Assembly (NCBI GenBank): GCA_900088475.1
Contig: FLMG01003914.1
Coordinates: forward strand, 57,025-121,024
Length of the DNA stretch: 64,000 nucleotides
Direction: 5' to 3'
Source of the DNA: Hyphochytrium catenoides
Taxonomy: Eukaryota > Sar > Hyphochytriomycetes > Hyphochytriales > Hyphochytriaceae
Below the pieces are notes generated by a model. That model did not search any database. It had not been told where the DNA came from and worked only from the letters and a program-made list of their open reading frames with translations. Of the stretch, positions 12,301 to 25,093 are shown in pieces. A program made the translations under genes and the position numbers. The first letter of the stretch is position 1, and every line of letters starts with the position of its first letter.

Positions 12301-14659
12301 AGCTGTGACTAATTGCTCTGTTTCCCTGGCCTTGCACAACTCGGCTGTGTTATTAACTCCCGTATCTCACTTCCCGCTGGGTCGGCGATTGCCCATAGTC
12401 TGGATTCGCTGACAATATGGGAAGCGCAGTTCGGAGACTTTGCTAATGGCGCGCAGATTGTGATTGACACGTTCCTCGTCTCTGGGGAGCAGAAGTGGCT
12501 CAAACAGAGTAATCTGGTGAGCTTTGGGAAGGTTGACTTAGAAGTTACCTAGGGTAGACAAAGCAGACAGAATATTACGGCTTTAGTAGAGGTTGCGGCA
12601 GCAAGTGATGTTCCATTGGTCCTGTCGTCCCTTAAGCTCATTATCACTCCTTTTCGTCTTTGTTCAACCCTCGTCCACTCAGGTATTGCTATTGCCTCAC
12701 GGTTATGAAGGGCAAGGACCAGACCATAGTAGCGCGAGAATAGAAAGGTTTCTTCAGATGTGCAACGATCCTGAGACGAAGACGAAAGAGTGGTATGTCG
12801 TGCTCACTGACCCTCCGCTTAGTCTACTCTGCTCAGCCCCAAGCGGCCTTACTGGTATCACAGCCCTCCTCGAGTACCGGCGCTTGTTATCGCTAACCGA
12901 CGTGTCTTTGCTGATTCCGTCTTGCTCTTAGGGAACAAGCATGTAAAGAAGTCAATATCCATGTAGTGCAATGCACGACTCCCGCCCAGTATTTTCATCT
13001 CCTCCGCCTGCACATGAAAAGGGAGTAAGGATTGACACCATCCTCTTCTTTTGCTCTTGGCCAAGTTTCAACTCTCCCACACCTCTTCTTTCGTATTCTT
13101 TATGTCTTTATGCAACCCGTGGACCAAGCAAAACAGTCATTTATTTCCCCGAGGCTTTCTTCCTTCTCTCTGTCTGTTGCGCCCCTTGTTCAACAGGAAC
13201 TTTTTGTATTGTTCACTGGGCGCTCTGCGTGCGATTTACCTTACGTTTCCACCTCCTGCCTTCCGACCCATCCTTCAGCTTCAAGAAGCCCCTTATAATT
13301 TTCTCCCCAAAGTATCTGCTGCATCACCGGCCCTGCCATTCCGATTTAGTTGATCTGTGCCCGGAAAATTGTAAGCGTTTCCTCTGGATCTCCTCTGTCA
13401 TTCTCCCAGCGTCTTCACTTCCTCCCTACTCGTGAGGAAGCTTGGTTAATGCCTCCTGCCAGCAAGTTTCTTGCAGAGAAGTATAGCTTTTATGCCTGTT
13501 ATTTCTTGTGAGCTTTGATGTCAGTCCTATGTCTTAAAAAATTCTTTTCCCTCTGTCCCCTTCCCGTCTTGCTTCACTCCTTGGCAGTCTTCCATCCTGT
13601 GCTCCCTGTCCATCCAGAAGACCAGAAAGCTCTTAAGGAGCCGAAGGAGGTAAGGCTATCTATGGAATGGTCCATTCTCTAAGGCTCTGGGTACATTTTA
13701 GGAAAACGCTCACCCTGCTAAGCGCTACAATTTACGTCTGCGTCTGCTATCGTTCTGTGGCTCCTTCTTGGTTTCCACGCTTCGTATGGCGTCGTTGACC
13801 GCTTTTCTGGCTTTTGACTTGATTCTCTCGGTAACCCCTTGCAGTTCGAGAGCCATCCGTAACCTAGACATGAGTTTTACTGGCTGGCCTTTTTTCAACT
13901 CGTCTAAGCAGCTTGTTGTCCCAACTTCTTCTGTTCTGGCACTATCCCATAAGGAAATAAATCTCCTTCGTGCTCTTTCTTACATGTGTGCTTACTGCTT
14001 TGGCTGGCACAGATTCGGCGACTCATTCTATGCTCGGGTAAAGTCTACTGGCACTATATTCACGCTGCAAGGACAAGGAATGTGAGGGATATCGCGACGG
14101 CCAGAATAGAGCAGGTAGGCTTTGGAATAGACAGAGAAGGTTCACTGATGAGTGGCCGCTAACCTGGTCATTTCTTCCTTTTGCTCATGGAAGCTCTCGC
14201 CATTCCCTTACGACGAAGTGAAGGAGATGATAGGGAAGTATCCTAAGGCTGAGATCGTATGGCTACAGGTAAAAGCTCTATTTCGATGTCCTTTCTCTTC
14301 TACAACGTCTTCTACTGATCCCTCTTCTTCCTGACCGTAGGAGGAGCCAAGGAATATGGGTCCCTGGTCCTTCGTGGCGCCAAGAATTGAAGCGATTAGA
14401 AGAGACCTCGGGCATGTAAGACTGAAGTACCTCCTCTTCAGGGTGATTATCACCTAGCTAACGCTTGGCATCTATCTAACTTCAACGCGATTCCCTCTCC
14501 CTCCTTGCTACCGTGCTCTTTGTACTGCTCGATTACCCTCGCCAGACCGACGTAAACCTTCGGTACATTGGCCGGCCTTCTTCTGCATCACCAGCCACGG
14601 CATCATTCGAACTCCATCAGCAAGAAATGAGAGACATTATCACTGAGGCAGTGGAGTGA
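6342..14659 (+). CDS. OGDH: 2-oxoglutarate/2-oxoadipate dehydrogenase E1 (thiamine diphosphate enzyme), mitochondrial
   Basis: E1 component decarboxylating a 2-oxo acid with ThDP and passing the acyl group to E2 lipoamide, in the TCA cycle or lysine catabolism. Twenty-nine exons join in phase (about 1061 aa): 6342-6623, 6902-6941, 7195-7317, 7615-7694, 7923-8033, 8192-8277, 8356-8480, 8596-8768, 8895-8975, 9009-9093, 9215-9281, 9521-9643, 9927-10089, 10241-10392, 10658-10753, 11090-11270, 11389-11491, 11628-11680, 11794-11918, 12171-12266, 12399-12516, 12683-12792, 12932-13024, 13279-13370, 13588-13649, 14013-14114, 14194-14268, 14341-14415, 14546-14659. Family motifs in order: [129 protein letters not shown]. 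The Arg-rich start [19 protein letters not shown] fits a mitochondrial presequence. [14 protein letters not shown] resembles DHTKD1 and bacterial SucA more than classical OGDH (SSLSEYGVLGFE), so DHTKD1 is the main alternative. An acidic Glu/Asp insert lies in exon 16. Confidence 0.93.
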
Positions 14660-15245
14660 GCCGTTGTCTGCCTTGCGTCTCTATCTTCCTTGCCGTCACC
14701 GCTCTGCCTAACGGCGTGACCTCCCCAAGACCGAGTATGAAGAGAGGGACAATTGACCGCCTTTCCTTTTTATCGTCTGCCAAGACATAGACGAGGAAGC
14801 GGATGTATTTATTTCGTTGTTATGTTGCACATACTTTATGGCAGACCTCGTGTCTTTGCTCTCCTGGCTCCGGGATGGCTGCATCTTCCGCCATTACTTT
14901 GTCTGTCTCTGGAGTTTTCCATTTGTGTCCCATAGTCCGAGGTGTTGAAGTCAAGCTACAAGCTTCTCGGAGAAAGCCTGTCCTATCTATCCTTGTAGGG
15001 GGTGACATCTCCTCGGTCGGAAGAGCTTGAGCAGGCATACTCCCCTAATACTATATGATGATGTGATCGAATCGAAAACGGTGAAGGCAGTGCGTGCCAT
15101 GTAGGTCGTAGACGTATCTCCTCCTTCGAGTCATTAGACATAGTGAATTTAACCTTATGCGAGACACAGACAGAAGGAGGCATGCCGCGCCTACGGTAGT
15201 TAATCAACGACGATGTCTGTGAGTAACCTCTCTGGCCTCCCTCAG

Positions 15246-17919
15246 CTCGAGAAATAGTTAGCGGCGTTTATGTGAGAGCACTAGTCCTATCGACGAGCAG
15301 CAACAAAAGTACCTGGCAAGGGCCAAGAGACAGAGGCAGCTACTCATTCTATGACGGCGTAAGAGAAAGAGAAGAGAGAGACGAGGAGATCCTTTTCCAG
15401 GTCAGTGAGTGCAACCTGCGACCTGCGACCTTTCCCTTGGTTAAGTGTGGAAGCCTGCCAGGCCCAGATCGTTCCGAATAGGAGGAAAGCGTATCAGCTA
15501 TATATAGCGCTTTCATAAGGTTATTCCTGATAATTAGATATGTCTACCTTGGGGCGTTTCAGTCTTGGCCCTCATCATCCCCTCCTGAAGCCCTTTCTGT
15601 CTCAGACCTCAAANNNNNNNNNNNNNNNNNNNNNNNNNNNNNNNNNNNCTGCTTCCCCCTCCATGACCGCTTTTTCCTGCTGTTCTCATCACGTCGCTTC
15701 CCCCATGCTTCCTGCGCGTCACCCCAGTAGTCAAAAAAGTATCATGAAGAGAGAAATGATGCTGGTGACTCTTCTGTCAGTCGAGGCGTAGACCACTTCC
15801 TTCCTGCCTTTGCAGTCTTCCGCTGGACTCGCTGTCCCCAATACCTCCGTCATAGTGTTGACTCTCTACTTTCTCTCCCCTCCCTCTCTCTCTCTAATTT
15901 GTCCGTCGTGGTCGCTTGCTCATCATTTAGTTCCTGAGCAAGTTCTGACTACTAACTGCTCTTTCGCTTGGATGGCGCCTTGTGCTCTCTCTTCTCGTTG
16001 TTCTCTCCTCCTTCCAGCTTGACGCCTCCTGGCTGTCTCTGACCCAGCTGTGCACTCTCTCCTTCCCTGATAATGTGGAAAAGCCGGCAGAAGGGACAGC
16101 GGAGAAACCTTCGCTCCGCTCTGGCTGATCTGCAGAGCGGGCTGGATGATGGGCCTCTGATAGTTGTAGAAGGGAAGATAAAGGCCAGAGGACAAGAGGA
16201 GGAGAAGAAGAGGAAGAAGTCCTCTTTGCTTCCCTCTTCTCCCTTCATCACCTCTTTGCTTCCCTCTATTCTTTCTTCCTCTTCTCCGGCATCTCTCCCT
16301 CCGCCATCTGTCTCGCCTGAGAGAGCTCTTGTGTCTCAAGAATCAGTAAGAAGTGCCATCGGCGTCGCGAGACAGAAGAAGAAGAAGAAAGACGGATTTG
16401 GGAAAAGCGGTGTGAGAGGAGAGAGAGAGGATTCCTCCTCACGTACTACGGAGGGAGAGGAAGACGAAGGACACGACGATGAGGGAGAAGAAGGAGATGA
16501 AGAGAGCAGATCATCAAGGCGGCACCTGGTTCCTAGAGCTATCAGGGAGAAGGCTGAAATGCCTGTTGTCAAAGCTTTCAAGAAGAAGGCATGACTCTCT
16601 TCCTCTCCTCCCGCTTCTCCCTCTCCTCTTCCAGTTTACCTACACTCAATTACGTGGTTTTCGATGTCTCTTTCTTTGCCGGCTACGACCGGGTCGAATG
16701 CGGGTTCTTCCCTCTCTCTCTTCTCTTTCTCTCTTTCTCTCTTTCTCTCTCCCCTTTTCTCCCTTTTCTCCATCCAGAATGCTGCCTTGAAGTCTTGATC
16801 TCTTCTTCTCTTCTTCTACAAGCTCTGCTGCTCAGAGAAATGAGCGATCAACCGCCTATTCCGTGGAGTGCTATATTAAACGTTCTAAAGAAACCTCTTT
16901 GTCCTGGTTGTTACTCCAGGATCTGAGAGGAGGCAAGATCGCTCTGACGAGGATCACTCAGGTAAGACGTGGAAAGAGAAAGGGGTCTCATCTTTAGAAA
17001 GGAATAGAACACGCTCAAAGAGAGAATTAGGAAGAGAGGAGGGGAAGGACATGGACGGAGGCTAACGAAAACGTGGGAGAGAAGAGAGTGAGAAGCAAGA
17101 GAGCGCGGGAGAGAGAAGAGGAGGAGGAGCGAGAAAGAGAGAGAGCGGAGGGGAAGAGTGAGTGAGAGCGCGAGCGTGAGTGAGAGGGCAGAGGGAAAGA
17201 GAGACAGAAATCGAGAGAGATTTGAAGGCATTTTGGTAAGGAAAAAATAACGCGGGAGACAAAGTGAGCAGAGGATTCTACCAGCGTCCTTACTTCTGAG
17301 GTTATATATCAAAGCTAGTACAATGGACGACTATGCTACGCTATCATGCTGCATATCCGCTATAGTATCTCTGCCTCATGCCCCCTCGCCCCTGGTTTGT
17401 CTCTTCCTGCCGAGCAGATTATGGGAAGACGCGTGAGGCTCCTGGACCCAATTGAAGAGGAGAAACAGCTGAGAATGGAGTTGGAACAGGTGTTGCCCCC
17501 CGCTGTACATTTGTCGTCCCTCTCTCCTACTATCTCATTGCATAACCAGCTTCAGTCATTGACTTTCTCCCTCTATCCCTCTCTCTTCCTCGCTAATGAA
17601 GTACATGGATGGGTAGTGTCGTCTCTCTTTCTCTCTTCAAGTCTCGGTGTCTTCCGTAGCCTCCACTATTGAACCAGACAGTCAAGTATAGTCACAGAAC
17701 CCTGTTCTTCTTCAGACTGATTCTCTTTCTTCTTTCTCTCTCCCCAGGCGCCCTCAGCCTCACCCTCATATCCTGTAGACCCTGATGCTTGGAAGGCAGA
17801 GGCCCGGGCGGCAATGCGTTTGGTACAGCTCCTAACTCTTCAGGGTAGAGAGGAAGAGGCGGATGGGATGAGACTTCGATATGCGAATCTATGCAGACAA
17901 GCCACCCGTGACGCTTGAC
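15246..17919 (+). CDS. Unrecognised multi-exon gene (partial model)
   Basis: The 3' end is well supported. An exon ending at 16961 (ending LRGGKIALTRITQ) joins exon 17419-17488 (IMGRRVRLLDPIEEEKQLRM) and the terminal exon 17750-17919, which reads VQLLTLQGREEEADGMRLRY and stops with TGA. Upstream, 15246-15401 (containing TWQGPRDRGSYSFYDGV) reads across a GT-AG intron into an exon near 15576 that enters the gap at 15614. A long Lys/Glu/Ser-rich frame at 16073-16594 may be another exon. The exact chain between 15.6 and 16.8 kb is not resolved, and the 5' start was not found. No family is recognised. The region may contain two genes rather than one. Confidence 0.4.
15614..15648. other. Assembly gap (35 N)
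   Basis: Run of 35 N within the unrecognised gene. Confidence 0.99.
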
Positions 17920-18117
17920 AGTATGGTCTCCGTCGATTCCCGGTCGTCTGTCCCCTTCTCCACGACCGGAAATTGCTTTGATTCCCTATTGCGTCCACCG
18001 TCAACACGCACTTCGAGAATAGTTAGCCCCTCATTTCTCTGTCGTGGGACATAGGGCCTAACAGCCCCCATAAAAATATTTAGGGTTATGTTTATCCATC
18101 TGTGCCATAGCCTTCCT

Positions 18118-21100
18118 CTAGGCCACAGAGTGCGCCGGCGGAGAGGAAGATGAAGAGTTCTGCTCTTTAAAGAGAAGCAGAAGTGTACGAAGTCTCTCTT
18201 CCAGAGCTTCATCGAGTTGCCCAGTGGAGTCTATCACCTCCAAGACCTGTGGAGCGTGCTCGGCAATGTACCAGAGAAAGCCCTCTGCCGCTGAGGAAGG
18301 AGGAAGAGGGAGGCTACTTTCCTCTCCTGGGCTGTCTGCTATTGCCTCTAACTCATCCAAGAGCCCTGCCTCTGCGGCATACAGAGCGATGACCTCTTCC
18401 GATAGCTTCATTGCCTTATCTGGAGATTGCTGCAAGACTAAATAGCAAGGGTTAGACCCCTAACTCACAATACACGTAGGACCAGAGTTTTGAAAAGCGA
18501 GCGGAGGAAGCCAGCAGCTCTGAGTGGACTGGGAGAAGTTAAATCGCCCCAGAGAAAGAAGCGTAGGGCACGCCAAAAGCTTATCTAGCAGTATCGAGGC
18601 ATTATGGCTCCAATTTTCAGACAGACAAAGTAACCATGGGACCCATGTAAAATGAACGTTGGCCTTAAGGCTAAAATAGACAAAAGAAGCAGATACATAA
18701 GCTGCTAGCCACTTGGGAAGACAAGCGATATTTCTCTCCCGCGCTTCATGGTTTTGCTCAGATTCTCTCCACTTACCCATTTGCAATGCCCTAGACCGCC
18801 TATTCAGCCTCTTCCGAGCAGCGGTGTGATCCTTAAGCAGAAGGTCGCGAGCCGTTACAAGTTCCAGACGGAGCCCTCGAGCAACCTCCTGCAAAGCCGG
18901 TGGAGAGGGAAGTACGCCGTGCGCGCCAGCTCCGACCCTGCTGCATGATGACTTGGGATCTAGAGCTGGGCTATAGACAGAGCAGATTAGCCGACAGAAT
19001 AAGCCTGAGCTGTGCGGTGGTCCTAACAGGCAAAGTGGCTGGCTGGAAATCGAATATCGCAAACCTAAACGTTTGGATAGACAGAAAGAAAGGAAGAAAC
19101 GGCACTACCACGGCAGTACCTAAATCAGCATTAGCGCTGGGTACTACAACCGTCAGAGGCGTGAAGGCCGACTGAAGATGAGGGCCGAACTGAGATGGAC
19201 AACACACAAAAGAAGTGTTGCCTGACAGTAGGAAAGCATACAAAAAGAATGTCGTGGCCTAAACAGGCTCTATCTTCCAGGCGGGTTATCTTACCGATAC
19301 CCACGGTCGAAAAGCTGCTGGGAGAGAACTAGATGAGCATCGGAGATAGAGATCAGCTCCTCCACATAGCGACTTAGGGGCTGACTGCGAGCTGCTCGGA
19401 GGGCAGAATTCTCTGGGAGCTTCATCTTTAGTTTGAGGAGGACCTGAAGGGAGGAAGAAGAGACCAGTCCAGTAATAGCAAGAAAGGGCAATGGGGCCAG
19501 TTCTTAGAGGGTCTGCAGGTCCAAATTCTAACTTCACTCTCGCGCGACCACCACCAGGTCCTTCTTACTTCTACCTTTCTCTCCCCCATTAATTTCCTCG
19601 TAGCAGTAAATTCTCGCTGTGCTTTACGTCTTCATTAGCCTCTTCACTTACCTCGTCAGTGATCTCGACGCCTCGTACAAACAGTCGTCTAACGCGCTCT
19701 CTCTCTGACTCAGTGTACTGTTCTTCATAAAAGTCCTTCATATGGTAGAACTTCTTCTTCTCCTGCCCCTGAGTCCTCTCTGCCTTCTCCCCTCTCTCAT
19801 CCCCCCTGTAGTCAGAGACAGCCATCAAAGTAACTGTACCCCCTCCTTTCACTTCCTTAAGCTTCGCTGCCCTCTGTATGAGATTCGAGTAAAAACCCCG
19901 GACCTGGCCCCAGGTAGAGGCCGCCCATCCTCCCTCAGTATGAGATGAAGAAAGAGAGCTGACCCCTTCCCAAAGTCGCCGATATGGAGAGAGATCGTCC
20001 AGTACCAGGAATGCGTTCTTCTTTCGTGACGCCAGGGCCTACCCAGGGGCAAGTTGTAAGTGGAATATGGGTCAAGACCAGAATGGAAGCAGTATTCACC
20101 GAAGCCACGCCACGTTTTAGTAAGCATGATAATAAGTAGCGTCGCAGCAGAGCAAGACCGACCCTTACAAAGCCACATGTAAGGAGTCTAAGAGGGCAGG
20201 TATGTCTTTTACCTCGGCTAAAGTGCAAGCCACAGACGCGGAAAGGACACCGTCAGAAGCTGACGAGGCACCAGCCGCATTGTCCCTAGTAGGCGCTACT
20301 ATGGTCGTATAGTCCAAAATGTCAAGTTCTTGCATCCGCTCCACAAGAGTTGAGGGCGGAGCGTGGGGAAGAGCGTAAAAGCAGGAGACATCTCTATGCT
20401 TCTGTGCCAGCAGGGTCTGCAGAGCGATCGTTGTCTTTCCACATGATTCTGGACCTAGGAGAAGCAGTGGCAAGAGCAAAGAGAACGATTGAGGTGGCTG
20501 AGGTGAAATAGTAGCATGCTACATGGTAGAACAAGTAAAGGGTAACGTCCTGGTAGTAGTGGAGGGATTGTAAGGAGTCATAGAGATTCTGCATCAGTCC
20601 AATGTCTACCACCCTCTAGTAAGGAAGAAAGCGGTGTAAGAGGCCCAAAGCTGTGGCGGCACCGCAGTGAATAAAAGACTTATCCACCCGTGCTGCTGTT
20701 GGTAGAGCCACGTCAGCATGGGGAAAGGTGAATCATAAGAACTGGACGGGTGAGATACTTAGACGAGGAAAGGTAGGTTGCCCGACGCTGAAGTACCTGC
20801 TAGAAGGCAGCTTTGTCCTCTGCCAAGCGAAGTGAGGGCGTCTATGGCCGTGACACCTGTATGGAACGGCTCACAGATGCGATCGCGGTCCCACTGCGCT
20901 GGAGGAAATCTGAACACTCGCGGATGGTCGCTATCGAATTTCGCTTGTTCTTCTTTGAGGTCTTTTTCTAACTGTAGTTGCTCTTCTAGTGACAGCAGGA
21001 GGTCTTGAGCCTCTAGAACGGGACCAGACCCGGCAGGAATGGCGGTTTGTCGCAAGCGGCAATCTGCTGTGTATATTGAGACATCGCTGCCCAGTAAGCG

Positions 21101-21582
21101 TGAAAGAGCTCTTCACATTGCCAAGAACCGCGATTAGTCAGCGGCTATCTTCCTGACTCGTTCAAGTACATACCTGTATGAGGATGGTTGCTCGGCGTCG
21201 CTGAAGACCTTTGCAAGGTAAAGATGACCTCGTTGGTACAAAATGACGCCGTTCATAGACTCTCCAAAGCTAACCCAGCGGCCAGGATGACCCTCAATTC
21301 CTCCTCGGCCACCATCTATCACAGCCACGTCCTCAAAAAATGCCACCGTCTGGCCAAAGGCGCTCTGCGGCAAGGGCGATACAAGGCATTAACCAACCAA
21401 TGAGCAGTCACTCTTTGTTGGCGTCTGTGCATAACGATAAGCGGACGAACCTTTGCAGACCCGGCAGACGACGAAAAGTCATTGCCATATCTTGATAGAG
21501 AGAGAGGAACAGTGGCCTTAACAGTTCGTGGCACGGTTCCCCTACTCGCACCACTTCGAAGAGCTCGTAAGCTGGCCCACAT
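18118..21582 (-). CDS. Highly divergent F1-ATP synthase alpha subunit-like protein
   Basis: Eight exons join in phase on the minus strand (634 aa; normal alpha is about 510-550): 21582-21451, 21364-21174, 21086-20797, 20454-20213, 20038-19652, 19443-19295, 18970-18777, 18437-18118. Exon 1 is a Ser/Arg-rich, acid-poor leader (MWASLRALRSGASRG), fitting mitochondrial import. The beta-barrel domain follows, then HTGVTAIDALTSLGRGQS (compare MQTGIKAIDSLVPIGRGQ), Walker A AGPESCGKTTIALQ, Walker B NAFLVLDDLS, GGGTVTLMAV, ISISDAHLVLSQQLFDRGYR, an Arg-finger-like SRVGAGAHG, and a C-terminal helical domain ending near EALEERLRTLLLLFKEQ. The order matches ATP1 throughout. Canonical RRPPGREA-type residues after the Walker B Asp are missing, a roughly 50-residue charged insert follows GGGTVTLMAV, and the N-terminal helix is absent. 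It may be a remodelled bona fide alpha or a paralogue; the standard ATP1 is not in this window. Confidence 0.85.
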
Positions 21583-21929
21583 TCCTCAGGCCCACTTCAC
21601 CCAGCTGCACCAGGGTCGACTGCTGACGGTCCTAACAAGCTAGCAATTCCTATATTCAAACCTTGAAGCTTCCGTCGTAGCGCCTGGTCCAGGAGACATT
21701 GGCTCTGCAGACGGAGGCATTGCACTGCCAAGTGAGGCGCTGATGGAGCTGCAGATGAGTCTCTAGAAAGCTCCCCACCAAACCCGAAAGCCGATGAGAA
21801 CCATCTCAAGAGCCGCTAACGCTACTTTAAATGGACTATTATTTCCTACTCGCCACCAGGGCGATTCATTTTTACAACACCTAATCTTTTGAGCACCTCG
21901 AGCGTTTCTCATTGTTATTTATAAGGGGT

Positions 21930-22371
21930 TTAGACGTCTATTAGGTCCAAGCCGTGGCCCTCTAATAGTTCTGTGACCACCTCATCAATGATGATTGCCA
22001 TAGAAGTAAGGAGTGGAAGGCAGGAAGACCAGTAGAGGTCTGACTCCTTCAGACGCAGGATCGGTTTCTAACCAGTGGCATTCTTTCTTATACAAAAAGC
22101 TATCTTCCCGGCCGCTGGTCGATGTTATGAAGCTTCCGCGCCCGATGACGAGATCGTGATCCAAAAGCTCTAGAATTACCCTGAGCACACAGCTGTGAAG
22201 AGACACATCCACACTGAGGGCTTCGGGAACTATTTTGTTAGGGCATCGTACACACAGAGCAGGAGCGAGTCTGGAGTTCTTCTGCCAGGAAAGATACGAG
22301 TAAAGATGACTCTGTGATGAAGTAAGGTGCTGCTGCATTGACTTACAAGAAGATAAGTATTTATTATGCAT
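21930..22371 (-). CDS. Hypothetical protein, about 130 aa
   Basis: A 128-codon frame opens with ATG at 22371 and has coding-like composition, including PNKIVPEALSVDVSLHSC and LELLDHDLVIGRGSFI. Near its end a GT donor after EGVRPLL can join, in phase 0, an acceptor before VVTELLEGHGLDLIDV and a TAA at 21930-21932, skipping about 50 nt. Without splicing the frame stops at 21985. No family is recognised. It lies about 350 bp upstream of the ATP synthase alpha-like start on the same strand. Confidence 0.4.
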
Positions 22372-25093
22372 TGAAAGGCTAGTTGTGCTCCTCTCTATAC
22401 ATACAAGTCAACATCATAATAGGCGACAGAGCAAGTATTTGCGAGTGCACAATTTCCCGCCTTCAGTCTGTTTTTTGAGGGCTTGTTGCTTGTTGCTGAT
22501 CTAAATGGTTTGCAAAAGAAACAGCAAGAAAAGCGAGAATTAGAACAACAGAATGACTGTGATGAGATGGTGGTGGCGCCGGCAACATTAGAAAGAGAGC
22601 TCAAATTGCTCTACAAATCTTTCTACTATGTAACAACACGGTCCTGCAAACACCACCAATTGTAACCATGTAAAAATGATGGGATGCACAAACTTTGTTG
22701 GACCAATCAACAAGTGACACCACCACCCACACGCCAGGGACGGCCTCCATTTCCTTTTCTTCTGTCTAGAACTAGAGCTCATCAGAAAGATTATGCCAAA
22801 CTGAAAGACGTCTGGCGAAGCTTCATGGCGACTCAGTATTCGCCGTTGCCCCCTCTAAAGAAAATATCGATGTTTGTATACCCAAACAATTATGAACAGC
22901 AGCAGCATGAGCTACGAAGATGATGAATCTGCGATGAATGGTGGGCACTAAGCAGGAGTAGCAGCAGCGTCTCTTCTCATAAATTAGTAGGAGAGTCAAC
23001 AGAAAAGTGCGTTATATAATATATAGTGGCGATGGAGCTCGATGGTGGCTAATAATGTAATGGTGACTTCCTTTTTAAAGAACGATGTCACCACCTACTA
23101 GTAGCTCTTCTTGTTTGTATAATAATAGAGTCTACTGTTCTAAGAAGCTCATTGATGAAAGGACCAAACAGGCATCATCTAGGTATAGATAACTATCTCC
23201 CAAGGGGACGCAGCAATCTGGAGCCAATAATAAAAGGTCGTGGAGCATTGTATATACACCAGAATAACTCCGGAAGATACTGTAGGATTCCGGGCTACCT
23301 TTTAAAATTTCAAGGAGCTTGTTGGGCGTGATTCGCAGCTTCCATACCACATCACCGAGGAGCCAGTGCTGGTGGAGCTCTGCTTGTTCTCAGAAGAGTC
23401 GCGCTTGTACGAGTGGTGTGTCGCGTCAGGTAGCTGATGCCCCCGCCATATCATGATGCTTGTATCAATTCAGGCCTCGTACCCTTAAGTAGAACATAGC
23501 AGCTCATTTCCTGTTGTGGAGCAAGGCAGACTTTGAAGCGCGGACCCATTCAATCTGACGAGCTTGGTGCTGAAGGTGCGAGGAGGTACCAGGACAAACT
23601 AACCATCCTAACTCTTGGTGTACCAAGCAATACTACCTGATCATTTATTGTCGACTGCCAATCGATGACCAGGACGACCCACCCAGAGCAATCTGAGCAA
23701 CCACCACGCGAAGTCTACTCACATTACAGAAGAGGAATCCTCAGCAGGAGTCAGACCACCAGTGCAAGCGGGCATTGGAGAACCAGCAGCAGTGCTGCAG
23801 TGCAATAAAGAAGAGTCTTTCTGCTGCTACTAAAAGAGGAGAGTAGTGTTGTTCAGCTACAGGAGGGGAGGGGCTCCATGAGGTTCAAGCTCTTTTTTGA
23901 GTGGGGAGAAAGAGCTCCCCTTCTCTTCCTTGCGCTGACCGTAACCACCGTCTTCGGTGGCACATCACGCATCTAACGGAGGCTCTCCCATCAGACATAG
24001 AAGAAGAGTGTAATAACAACTGGACGACCGACGAACGGACGAGGAGGGGCACCTAAAGATGATCAATCCAGATTTTTAATCATCTATAGACATAACTCTT
24101 CTTTTTTTCTTCATAATGAGCCTCCGTCAGTATCTCATCAAGAAAAAAATCATTATTACGTTTGTGAGGCAGCGGACGTTGATGCTGATGCTGAAGTCAA
24201 GTGGAGCGCTAAGAAAGGGTGAATCGACGACAGCTCAGGGCACCACCATCTAGCTTCTGTGGAGTCCAAGAGGTGTGAACAACACTCCTCCTACGATTAT
24301 AATACCGTGTTGGAAGCACTGCATACAAAGGAGGGCTAGTTGTCACAAATAGTATCCTCTTCTTCTGGTTATATTCCCGATATATGTTGCCGTTGGCGTA
24401 CTGGATCAGCGTCTCTTGGACCTGTCATGTGCTTTTGTAACGCTCTTTGTCCCAGCTGAAGTGACTAAGATGAGGTGTGCCTAATGTTATACCCCTTATT
24501 TTTCTTTTTTAAACGAATCCATTGGAGTCTTATTGAACGTTTGCTGTCCTTGTCCAGCCAAACTACGGTGTAGAAAACAATTGTCCTTGTCATCCGCTCC
24601 TCCTCCTTCTGGACCGGGCGAACCGTCGTTGTGAGGGTTTATGAAAGGGCAGCCCACTCTGTGTGTGAAGGTTTATGAAAGGGAGGGAGGGAGGAGGGCT
24701 ACTGAGAATGGGGAATGGGAGCCTTTCTGCTTACTTCTCGCATCCAACAACCAAACAACGCTGCATCATAAGAAGGCCTAAGACCACGGAGGACTACTAG
24801 AAAGACCAATGACTGACTCTCAACGTCTGGTGGCATGATGAGGCTAGCTACTATCATCATCTACTCGTCGTAGCATCGGATGATGAAGCACCAACGCCGG
24901 CCCTGAAGCCTCGTCTTCTTTCCAAGTGAAGTTTTGGACAAGCTCTTTAGTTTGGATATCTCAACCGAGCTGTGGAACCAGTTACCTGCTTTGTACGATA
25001 TCCATCGCGCATTATATATTTAATAGAACTAGTGACAGGTCGAAGTACGCAGCAGCCGCAGGCTCCATCGCGTTAGATGATAAACAGTCTAGA
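22372..25093. other. Gene-poor stretch
   Basis: About 2.7 kb, more AT-rich than its flanks, with only short low-complexity frames. I see no exon chain, transposon end, tRNA or long repeat in it. Confidence 0.5.

Noticed and set aside
20759-21055. End of this frame (SASGNLPFLV) as a second nucleotide-binding loop
   Set aside because: The residues after LLAG are intronic; joining the GTAC donor to the acceptor at 20454 in phase gives one P-loop, GPESCGKT.
22372-25093. Transposable element in the gene-poor stretch
   Set aside because: No terminal repeats, transposase or reverse-transcriptase-like frames were seen.
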